The notes under the pieces are model-generated. The model was not told where the DNA came from and ran no database searches. It saw nothing but the letters and a program-made list of their open reading frames with translations. A stretch of DNA of 64,000 bases from Paraniabella hibiscisoli. Its GTDB lineage: Bacteria > Bacteroidota > Bacteroidia > Chitinophagales > Chitinophagaceae. This document shows positions 9,353 to 17,533 of the stretch, one piece after another (positions within the stretch are counted from its first letter, which is position 1; the number at the start of each line of letters is the position of its first letter). The stretch lies in the NCBI RefSeq assembly GCF_022512515.1, contig NZ_JAKWBK010000001.1, positions 2,418,001 to 2,482,000 on the forward strand, read 5' to 3'. A program made the translations under genes and the position numbers.

Positions 9353-10006
9353 ATGACTAAGAAAGAACGTTACCAGTTTGTAGTGGATTATTTTTCGGTT
9401 CACATGCCTGAGCCTGAAACGGAGTTAGTGTATGATAATCCTTATCAGCTTCTGGTAGCCGTTATTTTGTCGGCTCAATGCACCGATAAAAGAGTAAACC
9501 TTACTACGCCATTTATATTTGAAAAATATCCTGACGTTAAAAGCCTGAGCAAGGCGACAGCCGAAGAGGTGTTCCCATTGATCCGTAGTATTTCTTATCC
9601 TAACAATAAGAGTAAGCATTTGGTGGGCATGGCACAAAAAGTGGAAAGCGATTTTAACGGCGAAATACCGATGACGGTAAACGAGCTGGTAGCGCTGCCC
9701 GGCGTGGGGCGTAAAACGGCTAATGTGATCACCTCTGTAGTGGAAAAGCAGCCGAATATGGCGGTGGATACCCATGTATTTCGTGTAAGTAAAAGGATAG
9801 GCCTTGTGTCGCAAAAAGCCTCAACGCCATTGGCAGTGGAAAAAGAATTAGTTAAAAATATAGATGCCTCACTTATTCATAAAGCGCATCACTGGCTGAT
9901 TTTACACGGAAGATATACCTGTATTGCCCGAAACCCCAAATGCAGGGAGTGTGGCTTACAGCAAGCCTGTTTGTGGTTTCAGAAAAATAGTTTGAATTAT
10001 AACTAG
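9353..10006 (+). CDS. nth: endonuclease III
   Basis: DNA glycosylase/AP lyase for oxidised pyrimidines in base excision repair. Intact, about 217 residues. The helix-hairpin-helix motif LPGVGRKTANV contains the catalytic lysine, and the catalytic aspartate is in AVDTHVFRVSKR. The C-terminal [4Fe-4S] loop has the four cysteines of CIARNPKCRECGLQQAC (C-x6-C-x2-C-x5-C spacing). The start at 9353 fits the promoter position. Confidence 0.95.
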   Translation: MTKKERYQFVVDYFSVHMPEPETELVYDNPYQLLVAVILSAQCTDKRVNLTTPFIFEKYPDVKSLSKATAEEVFPLIRSISYPNNKSKHLVGMAQKVESDFNGEIPMTVNELVALPGVGRKTANVITSVVEKQPNMAVDTHVFRVSKRIGLVSQKASTPLAVEKELVKNIDASLIHKAHHWLILHGRYTCIARNPKCRECGLQQACLWFQKNSLNYN

Positions 10007-10121
10007 TGTATTTAGAAAGAGTAAACCAGGGCAATGCGCTCAGGTCTGATTTCCATTTTCATTTGACCCGGATGGAGGCGGGTATTTTTACCTGGTTGAT
10101 TATACGTCTCTACCGACTTCT

Positions 10122-10487
10122 TTATTTTTTATTAGCTGATATACTAAAGGGAATAGAGACTGCTGCTAAACCGGCACCGATACCACCAATAGCCCAGTTA
10201 GGTTTTCCTCCGCCAATAGCCGTTCCCAACGACCATCCCATCATAAATCCACCGGTGTATCCCAGAATAGTACCTACCGTTGTTGCAGCTTTCGATGATT
10301 GAAAAACCTTATAGGCTTCACCATCAGTCTTAAGTATAGTTTTTAACTGTTTTGATTTAAGCAGGACTCCATTTTGATAAAAGGTTTGTCCGCCAAAGGT
10401 TTTTTTAATAGTAATGGTATCGTTTCCTTGGGCGGCAACATAGATCACTACCAATGAAAAAATAAGGGTTAGCATTGTTCTGTACAT
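10122..10487 (-). CDS. small secreted/membrane protein, glycine-rich
   Basis: Intact, 121 residues, family not recognised. Signal peptide LTLIFSLVVIYVAAQG, then a strand-rich part (TITIKKTFGGQTFYQNGVLL), then a glycine-zipper-like hydrophobic half (GTILGYTGGFMMGWSLGTAIGG and IGGIGAGLAAVSIPF) that probably inserts in a membrane. It lies 23 bases downstream of the 10510-11142 gene on the same strand, so the two may form one envelope operon. Confidence 0.6.
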   Translation of the reverse strand: MYRTMLTLIFSLVVIYVAAQGNDTITIKKTFGGQTFYQNGVLLKSKQLKTILKTDGEAYKVFQSSKAATTVGTILGYTGGFMMGWSLGTAIGGGKPNWAIGGIGAGLAAVSIPFSISANKK

Positions 10488-10509
10488 AGTTTTTTATTTA
10501 AATAATGGA

Positions 10510-11142
10510 TTAAAAATTGTAGCGTAAACCAGCCAGGCCTTCTACCCTGGTGAGGCTTTCAATATTGTTTCCTTCCAATTGGGTAGTAGCGCCATTGCGG
10601 GTCACACGCGAAAGAGAACCTGAATATAAATTAACGTCAATACCGGCTGATAATCCTCTCGAAATTTTAATATCAATGCCAGTGGTCATAAAAGAAGCCA
10701 CAGAGCCCCCTTTAATCGTGCCTTCGATGCTGTTGATCCAGCCTTGATCGCGATACCCGATATAACCCGCTCCAATACCGCATAACCATTCAGCTTTTTC
10801 ATTCAAAACAGGCTGTCTGAAGCGATACGAAGCGCCTGTATAATTTATTTTGATATTGCTGATCAAACTTGGGGAGGTCATGGATGCAGCTGTGCTGAAC
10901 AAAGAATAATCAATACCCACGCCATGCTTACGGCTCAAAAAATAAATAAGGCCGGCATTAAAAACAGGGCCACGGCTGATGTCTCTGAAATAGGAAGCAT
11001 TATCAGGCTTTTTCCCCAGGCGGTAGGCGTAACCACCGGAAACAGCAAGTCTGAGCTTGGAGTAATCAGGTTCAAAAATCTGGGCATGGCTAAGGCAGCA
11101 GTATACCAGGGCAATGGTTAGCAGTAAATATTTTTTAATCAT
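10510..11142 (-). CDS. outer membrane beta-barrel protein
   Basis: Intact, about 210 residues from the ATG at 11142. Signal peptide KKYLLLTIALVYCCLSHAQ, then amphipathic strands (LRLAVSGGYAYRLGKK, GLIYFLSRKHGVGIDYSLF, GASYRFRQPVL, WLCGIGAGYIGYRD, GIDIKISRGLSAGIDVNLY), ending with the barrel-type terminal phenylalanine of GLAGLRYNF. It is expected in the outer membrane; function unknown. Confidence 0.7.
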   Translation of the reverse strand: MIKKYLLLTIALVYCCLSHAQIFEPDYSKLRLAVSGGYAYRLGKKPDNASYFRDISRGPVFNAGLIYFLSRKHGVGIDYSLFSTAASMTSPSLISNIKINYTGASYRFRQPVLNEKAEWLCGIGAGYIGYRDQGWINSIEGTIKGGSVASFMTTGIDIKISRGLSAGIDVNLYSGSLSRVTRNGATTQLEGNNIESLTRVEGLAGLRYNF

Positions 11143-11319
11143 TGGTTGAAGCGGATCTTTCGACCATACATTTAGTTCCTTATAAAGATAGGATGTTTTT
11201 GAATTCTCTGGCCGCACTGTTAAATTTTTACACCTCGGAGTGTCTTTTGAGGCCTGTCATTGCCTAATGACATTTATATAGAACGCTCTTATGGCTTACT
11301 TTTTGTTTTTAAGTTAGTT

Positions 11320-12103
11320 ATGAAGGATTTTACTATCGTAAATAGGAATACGCCCATACTGGCTTTCGCCTTGCATGACGGTCACGAGATAGATGACGCC
11401 CTGCGTCCTTATCTTCTGTTAGATGAGCAAGGCCGCGCCAGGGAAGAAGATCCTTACACGGGATATATGATCAGTGAGCTTCCTGTTACTACGATATTGG
11501 TACATGGCTCCCGATTTCAGCTGGATCTAAACCGGACAAAAGAAAAATCGGTTTATGCAAAGCCGGAAGATGCCTGGGGCCTGAAGGTTTGGAATGGTCT
11601 CCTGCCACATCTATTCAGGAGCTGCATATACGCTATGAACAGTTTTATACGGCAATACTGCTGTTAATTGAAGCAGCTATAAAGGAACATGGGCGCTTTT
11701 TGATACTGGATGTTCATTCTTACAATCATCGCAGAGAAAATTCGTTTACAGAAGCGCCTAACGAAACGTACCCAGAAATTAACCTGGGAACGGCTTACAA
11801 TAAAGATAAATGGCAGCCACTATGCAACCGCTATAATGAGTTTTTATCAGCATCTAAAGTTTTAGGAAAACAGCCAGATGTTAGACAGAACATCATTTTT
11901 AAGGGGGCGCATTTGCTCAGTGGGTAATAAATGAGTTCGGGGATGATGGAGCGGTGCTTTCGATCGAATTTAAAAAAACTTTTATGGATGAATGGACAGG
12001 TATTGCTGATATACCGCATATCAATGCTTTAAAGCAATTATTGGAATCGTCGGTAAGCTTTTTGCAAAAGGAAATAGAAAACGGAACCTGGAATAAAGCA
12101 TGA
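11320..12103 (+). CDS. N-formylglutamate amidohydrolase family enzyme
   Basis: Zinc amidohydrolase family (N-formylglutamate deformylase/HutG2-like). Motifs: ILAFALHDGHEIDDAL near the N-terminus, TTILVHGSRFQLDLNR and LILDVHSYNHRREN carry the metal and substrate residues. Corrected length is about 261 residues. Two breaks, each repaired by one G (near 11595, giving VWNGSPATSIQELHIRYEQ; near 11907, giving FKGGAFAQWVINEFG). The ATG of the next gene overlaps its stop (ATGA at 12100-12103), indicating translational coupling. No histidine-degradation genes are nearby, so formylglutamate is unlikely to be the substrate. The partners (metallopeptidase and ATP-grasp) suggest an amide or peptide substrate. 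Confidence 0.8.
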
Positions 12104-13945
12104 CAGAAGCTAATCAAAAAATATTGAACCGCTTGCAGGATAAGCTTAAAAAATCAGAGCCGATCCATATCACTTTGCCCGGCAATGGTCTTCTTAAAAT
12201 TGAGAAGCCTGTTCCGTTTTTATTGGTATACCGGCTGGGGAGGGGAAAGATTATTTTCCTAACCGGTTAGGCAAAACAGAGTCAGCTTTCCTGATTGCAG
12301 AAGACAGGGCAGATGGTCTCATGCGAAAGATTATTGAAATGGTTAGTACTTTACTGGCAGACAAGTTTAATGGTTTTTTGATTTTGGAAACCTGGCTTTC
12401 ACCCAAAGTATATCAGTCTCCTTTTACTATTCATATCAGCCAGAAAAGGGCAATAGATACGGCCCGCAAACTGGATGTAGAGTTAAACAAAATACCTATA
12501 CCATCCTGGGGAAAAACCTCTGTCATTCAAAAGCAACAGAATCCGGCAACGCCGGCAAATGCACAACCTCTATTGCAGAAGGAATATATAGAAAAAAACG
12601 GGATCACTTTTGTTGGGTTAGAAATAGCACCCGTATATGTAAATGAAGCCACCGGTAAACCTTATCCTTTGTTTTTGCGTGAACTGAGGGCGAGTTATAG
12701 CAAGGCGTTGCGTAAAAGTTTTTTCGAATTTATACGTTTGCAAACTTCTTTTATTGCTTCTCATTTTCAGATGTTGGGTACTACCATCATAGATGATAAG
12801 GCCCGTGAAATAGACAGGGAGCTGGCAGCGTATACCAAGATGTTCGACTTTCTGATGTTGGTAACACCCATTAATGCGGACGCCGCATGGAAAGATTTTG
12901 AGAAAGCTAACTATGCTAAGAATCCGGTGTTTCATTACCGGCCTATGCCTGTTGATCCGGAGCTGATCAAAAGGAAAATATATAACCTGCCTATTGAAGA
13001 AATAACGGACCCTACCATTGCTTTTTTGTTTCGCGATAAAAGAAAAGAGATCGACCGGATGCTGAACATGATGCAGGAACGTGAAAAGCATGATTTCCTG
13101 TTGAGCAGTTTGCAATTATTCGGTCCGGTTAGTGAACAGTTGCTGGATGTAGCGAAAGCCCTGCTGGTGGCGGTAGATGTGGGGAGTGAAGTTGCTCCTG
13201 AATCGAAAAGATTAACCGCTGCAGAGTTTGCGTTGCTGGCTCAAAAAGAATTGAAATGGCTACGGGCCCAGGATAGTAGCATATCGACCAATGTGCGTAT
13301 TGCAGAAGATATAGAGGGAATACTGGTGTCAAAAGGGGTGCTGAATATTAACTCAGGCTTCGGCGTCTCAAAAAAAGAGCACAGCCTCTTTTACAGCACG
13401 AAATTGGCACGCATGTGGTAACTTATTATAATGGTAAGGCTCAACCATTGGAGTTGTTTTCTATCGGGGTACCCGGTTACGAAGAATTGCAGGAGGGGCT
13501 AGCAGTGCTGGCAGAGTATATGACAGATGGCTTAACGGCTAGCAGGATGCGTACACTTGCGGCGCGTGTAGTAGCGGTACAGGAAATGATCAGCGGTAAA
13601 TCCTTTGTAGATACGTTTAACCTGCTCTCTGATAAATATGCTTTCACCCCTCATTCGGCTTTTAATATTTGTATGCGGGTGTATCGTGGTGGCGGGCTTA
13701 CAAAAGATGCTGTTTATTTAAAAGGTTTTTTGAATATTATAGATTATATCAAAAAAGGAAAAGACCTCAGGCACCTGTTGATCGGAAAGATCCGTGAAGA
13801 TTACCTGCCTGTAGTACAGGAGCTGATCCATCGCAACATTCTTTTGGAAGCACCCATAACACCGCGTTTTTTACAGGGAGATTTTTTGGCAAAGCTCGAA
13901 ACAATTAAAAAGGACGGGAACATTTTTAAAATGATTCAACAATAA
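12100..13945 (+). CDS. DUF1704 / QEGLA-motif metallopeptidase (tyrosine carboxypeptidase-like)
   Basis: About 615 residues after repair. It belongs to the family annotated as flavohemoglobin expression-modulating QEGLA motif protein (TIGR02421/DUF1704). That family is homologous to the eukaryotic tubulin tyrosine carboxypeptidases of the KIAA0895/MATCAP type. The zinc motif HEIGTH (HExxxH) lies at about 13403-13420, followed by YYNGKAQPLELFSIGVPGYEE and the namesake LQEGLAVLAEYMTDGLT, whose glutamate is probably the third ligand. Breaks near 12242 (one G) and 13373 (one A) are repaired by single bases; the second gives SKKRAQPLLQHEIGTHVVT. It starts on the stop of the amidohydrolase and ends ten bases before the ATP-grasp gene, a tight three-gene operon. 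The substrate is unknown. Confidence 0.82.
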
Positions 13946-13955
13946 AAAACTATAT

Positions 13956-14939
13956 ATGCGCATAGGTTTTGTTATTAATGATTATGATCGTGAAGAATCC
14001 TATTTCACTACTACCCGGCTGGCATTGCAAGCCCTTCAAATGGGACATGAAGTGTATTATATCGCGGTGCAGGATTTCAGCTATACCGCTTCCGGGCAGA
14101 TGGGTGCTCATGCAAAAAAGCGCCGGCTAAAAAATTCCGGAGCCCCCAGATATTTATGGAAGCGGTCTTTGAGGTAGAGAAAAAACTGATAGAGTCCAAA
14201 GACCTGGATGTTTGATGTTGCGCAACGACCCCTCTGCCGATCTGGATGACCGACCCTGGGCACAGTATTCGGGAATTGTATTTGGACAATTAGCCAAGAA
14301 AAACGGAGTGTTGGTCTTGAACAATCCTGACACGCTCGCCAAGGCTACCAATAAAATGTATTTTCAATACTTCCCTGAGATCATAAGGCCGGAGACTATT
14401 ATTACCCGTAGTATTGCGGAAATTAAAAGCTTTTACGCGGCACATAAAAAAATATTGTCTTAAAGCCCCTTCAGGGATCGGGAGGAAAGAATGTTTTCCT
14501 GGTTAATGAACAAAATCAGAATTTAAACCAGATTGTAGATGCTATTGGACGCGATGGGTATATCGTTGCACAGGAGTACCTGCCGAAAGCCAGTAAAGGA
14601 GATATAAGGCTGTTCCTGTTAAACGGAAAGCCAATAGAAATTGACGGAAAAGTAGCAGCTATACATCGTACACAGGCAGGTGGCGATATCCGCAGTAATA
14701 TTCACCAGGGAGGCTCTGTATCCCAGGCTAAAATAACCCGGAAGATATTTGACATTGTAGATGCTGTAAGCCATAAGCTGGTTAAGGATGGGATGTTCCT
14801 TGTGGGCCTCGATATTGTAGGAGATAAGGTGATGGAAGTGAACGTATTTAGCCCTGGTGGTATGGGACATGCCTGCAGGCTGAACGACGCTAATTATTTT
14901 GAAGAGGTCATTAAGGCAATTGAACAGGAACTGGACTAA
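13956..14939 (+). CDS. GshB/RimK-like ATP-grasp ligase
   Basis: About 328 residues after three one-base repairs (near 14120, 14212 and 14455). The N-terminal MRIGFVINDYDREESYFTTTRLALQA and LRNDPSAD resemble glutathione synthetase. The ATP-grasp core has VLKPLQGSGGKNVFLV (phosphate-binding glycine loop), QEYLPKASKGDIRLFLLNGKP, IRSNIHQGG and the magnesium/ATP segment LVGLDIVGDKVMEVNVFSP. Such enzymes join a carboxylate to an amine through an acyl phosphate. No gamma-glutamylcysteine ligase is nearby, so glutathione synthesis is not supported. The operon with a carboxypeptidase-like enzyme suggests it adds an amino acid to a peptide or small acid. Its stop overlaps that of the convergent sucrase/ferredoxin gene. 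Confidence 0.82.
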
Positions 14940-15835
14940 GACAACTCCTCTAATTTCGCCAGCTTAAACTTTGAAATATTTTCCTGTTTTGTAGCACTGC
15001 AGGTTAAAAGATGCGGATAATCGATCTTAACCCTCTCCAGGTCCATCATGTAATGGCCATTATTGCTGGTGGTTACGTCTACCTCGTAATGGTCGCCCTC
15101 ATGTTTTAGTAAATGAGTATGAATTTCGAAATCTATATCATAGTTCTGCAAATGTTCACGCAAATGACATTCTATAGCTTGTTCATAAAATGACCTGCGG
15201 GATACACCTCTGAATTTATTCTTATAAATTTTTCTCAAAAGGGTTCTTACCATAATATGCCCAACATCTTCCACCGCAACATGCCCGTAATAAATACCAA
15301 AAGGCATAGCAATAACATTGGCTGCAAAACGGTCACCCCCTACATGGGTACATTCCCAAACATTTACATCTGCATTAAAGGACTCAAAAAATTTAAACAC
15401 CGGGAAGCCGAATTTGGCACAGCATTTATCTTTTTTGCCATTGGTACAGATCACAAAAAAGGGATCTGTCTGCCATTCCGTATCAGCGGAATTGATATGA
15501 TCTGATAACTTAATAGAACTGATCTGTTCAATGGTGCTCTGAATGGTAAAATAGCGCCCGGCTTTATTGTCAACAAAAGATATCTTACAATCTTTAAAAT
15601 TGGTTTTTTTATTGCGGATCAGTAATACTTTTCCTTTCAGGCTTTTGGCCAGTAGCTGGATACCTTTAAGCCACTCTTTATCAAAATGTGCCTCAATGAT
15701 CTTTTCAGGAAAAGGATTGGCATGTTCAATTAAAATGAACGCGCCGGCATTAGCCGCAGTGCCGGCCAGCTGCTCTTTAAAATACCGTGATGCGGCACTG
15801 CAGAAAAATACCTCTTTCTTAGTATTGTTGTCCAA
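14936..15835 (-). CDS. sucrase/ferredoxin-like protein (thioredoxin-fold [2Fe-2S])
   Basis: Intact, 299 residues. Two family blocks are clear: FVICTNGKKDKCCAKFGFPV, holding the iron-sulfur cysteines, and WECTHVGGDRFAANVIAMPFGIYYGHV. Relatives (PF06999; yeast Apd1/Aim32) bind a [2Fe-2S] cluster with two Cys and two His in an H-x3-H motif; here the second position is Asp (HVGGD). I find no ATG in frame, and the likely start is TTG at 15835, 11 bases after the upstream JmjC stop, consistent with coupled translation. It may feed electrons to the adjacent oxygenase or act in redox maturation; that is inference from context. Confidence 0.75.
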   Translation of the reverse strand: MDNNTKKEVFFCSAASRYFKEQLAGTAANAGAFILIEHANPFPEKIIEAHFDKEWLKGIQLLAKSLKGKVLLIRNKKTNFKDCKISFVDNKAGRYFTIQSTIEQISSIKLSDHINSADTEWQTDPFFVICTNGKKDKCCAKFGFPVFKFFESFNADVNVWECTHVGGDRFAANVIAMPFGIYYGHVAVEDVGHIMVRTLLRKIYKNKFRGVSRRSFYEQAIECHLREHLQNYDIDFEIHTHLLKHEGDHYEVDVTTSNNGHYMMDLERVKIDYPHLLTCSATKQENISKFKLAKLEELS

Positions 15836-15846
15836 ATAATAATACT

Positions 15847-17029
15847 TTACAATTCATCAATATAAACAACGCCTTCCCTGATTAGTTGTGTAATCAACCC
15901 TTTTACAGACTCTGCATCTCCGGATAGATCTTTCAGCTTCAACTTCTTTTTACGGAAAATGTCATCAACTACCGGTTTAAGTGTATCCGGAAACTGGATG
16001 GCTTTACCCAGCAAATGTAGTTCATGGCCCGTTTCTTTTTCACAAACTGGTAAATCAGCCCTTCGTTTAAAGCTAACGGGCTATCGCCGCTTAGCTTGCT
16101 GATATTCCTGATGCTCTCAAAATAATTGCGAACGGGTTGAGGTTGAGCCGAATGAAAACTTTTATTCAACCGCTCTATGCCTTTATTAAAATTAAGTTGT
16201 GACAATTTCTGACGAAGGCTTTCTGTTTTTTCCTGTATTAATTCAGTCAGGTCGCCTTTCCAGAAGGGAACGGCTTCTCTGAACTCTTTAAATTCTTCCA
16301 GCTGGGGGAATATTTCATTGAAGTACCTCGCCCAGGTAAAAGATAGCACACCTATCGTAATGTGAGAAGAAATGCCATCATCTGCCATGGCATCATGCAC
16401 ATAACCGCGAGGAACATATAAAAAGTCACCAGGACTTAGTTGTATCGTTTGAATAGGTTCTTTCTTATAATCCTTACTTACAAAAGACTGGTTCTTTGTG
16501 GGGAGCTCTTTTTCAAATCCGTATAAATGCCAGGTTTTAGTGCCCGATATCTGCAATACAAAAACATCATGGGTGTCCCAATGCGGGTTAAATCCCTGCG
16601 ATTTGTTCGGCGTAATGTATAAATTGGCCTGTACAGGAGCGTTGAACTTTGCGAAAGCTCCAGGCTGCAGTGGGAGAGGTTATTAAAGTAACGCTGTCCC
16701 GCTTGTATTACAAACGTGGCGCCGTTATTAAAAAGGGCGAAAGCTTTTTCAGTATTGATGATCCCGTCTTTACGGTGATGCCCGATCGGCGTGCTCTTTA
16801 AAGTATAATCGCCGTTAGGAATTTCTTTCCCGTTTTTAACAATACGAACTGAGGGGTAGAAAATATCCTGGCGTTCCAGGTAGTCGGAAATCTCACGGGG
16901 TGTTAAAATGTCCTGGTAGTACTGCTCGTCGTTTCTTTTTACATGTAAAATGTCTTTTTCATGGTACTTTTCAAAAAAGTCTTCCAGGCTATAGGGCGCT
17001 ACAATTTTATCGAAAAAATAATTCATCAT
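15847..17029 (-). CDS. JmjC/cupin-type 2-oxoglutarate-dependent oxygenase
   Basis: About 393 residues after two one-base repairs (near 16650 and 16045). The architecture fits the MINA53/NO66/YcfD ribosomal-oxygenase group (Cupin_4): an N-terminal segment, the JmjC core ANLYITPNKSQGFNPHWDTHD with the iron motif H-x-D, FVLQISGTKTWHLYG, then QLSPGDFLYVPRGYVHDA with the distal histidine. A C-terminal helical/winged-helix part ends ...GLITQLIREGVVYIDEL. Such enzymes hydroxylate side chains of peptides or proteins (Arg or His in ribosomal proteins). No ribosomal gene is adjacent; instead a 78-residue Asp/Gly-repeat peptide is encoded 117 bases upstream on the same strand, making it a plausible substrate. 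Housekeeping ribosome hydroxylation remains possible. Confidence 0.8.
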
Positions 17030-17084
17030 AGTTTTATTAAGGTATGCACGTCATAATAACGCAATGGGGCATGCAAAGTGCAAA

Positions 17085-17122
17085 AAAAGCCGCAGTAAAT
17101 ATTATTTTCTGCGGCTTTTAAA
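17085..17122. terminator. hairpin between repeat-peptide gene and JmjC gene
   Basis: GCCGCAG (17089-17095) and CTGCGGC (17109-17115) form a perfect seven-base stem around a 13-base AT-rich loop. A7 precedes and TTTT plus A-rich sequence follows, so on the minus strand the stem ends in a T run. It sits downstream of the small peptide gene and upstream of the oxygenase start, where it could limit read-through. Confidence 0.8.
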
Positions 17123-17146
17123 AAAAGTCCTTTTAAGGCTTAAAGA

Positions 17147-17383
17147 TTAGGCTTCAGTTGTTCCTTCGGTAGTTTCGCCACCATCGCCGTCTGCACCGCC
17201 ATCACCATCAGCACCACCGTCGCCGTCTGCACCACCATCACCATCAGATGCATCACCACCATCAGCACCACCATCACCATCTCCATCTCCGTCGCCATCA
17301 TAAGCGCCTTCTGTAGCGTTCACTTCATCTAATCTTGTTACCAATACTTCTTCCTGATTCAATTCAATATTTGTTGTTTCCAT
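17147..17383 (-). CDS. Asp/Gly-repeat peptide, candidate modified-peptide precursor
   Basis: 78 residues. Residues 1-27 (METTNIELNQEEVLVTRLDE, then VNATEGA) look like a leader. Residues 28-69 are almost only Gly (20), Asp (15) and Ala (5), including a GD alternation at 29-38 and three tandem GADGDG units at 51-68. Residues 70-78 (ETTEGTTEA) form an acidic tail. The three DNA units differ only at synonymous third positions (unit 1 and unit 2 at five codons), which indicates selection on the protein. No signal peptide or hydrophobic segment. A partial -7-like box (TACTTTAG) lies about 50 bases upstream. It is followed by its own hairpin and then by the JmjC and [2Fe-2S] genes. Alternatives are a calcium-binding acidic peptide or an unrelated orphan. 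Confidence 0.65.
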   Translation of the reverse strand: METTNIELNQEEVLVTRLDEVNATEGAYDGDGDGDGDGGADGGDASDGDGGADGDGGADGDGGADGDGGETTEGTTEA

Positions 17384-17533
17384 AAAACGATTTTGAGGTT
17401 TAATAAAATAATATTTGCTAAACTAAAGTAATGAATCTTTTTGGTTTTATGATCAATCGTATGCGCAATTTTTTCTTTATAAAATGATTAACAGGTTTTC
17501 ATAAACATTTACCTTTCTGTCAAAATTTAGAAG

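Noticed and set aside
11320-12103. Assigning hutG (histidine degradation)
   Set aside because: No hutH, hutU or hutI genes are present and the gene is coupled to the metallopeptidase.
12100-13945. Taking the QEGLA protein as a flavohemoglobin regulator, as its family name suggests
   Set aside because: No flavohemoglobin gene is near; the reductase at 27592-28628 has no globin domain. The HEIGTH motif points to a peptidase.
13956-14939. Naming the ATP-grasp gene gshB
   Set aside because: Motifs fit the wider GshB/RimK-like group, but no gshA is nearby and the neighbours suggest another substrate.
17160-17310. Regular short repeats, possibly a CRISPR array or DNA satellite
   Set aside because: The period is 18 bases with no spacers, the frame is open throughout and changes are synonymous, so it is a coding repeat.
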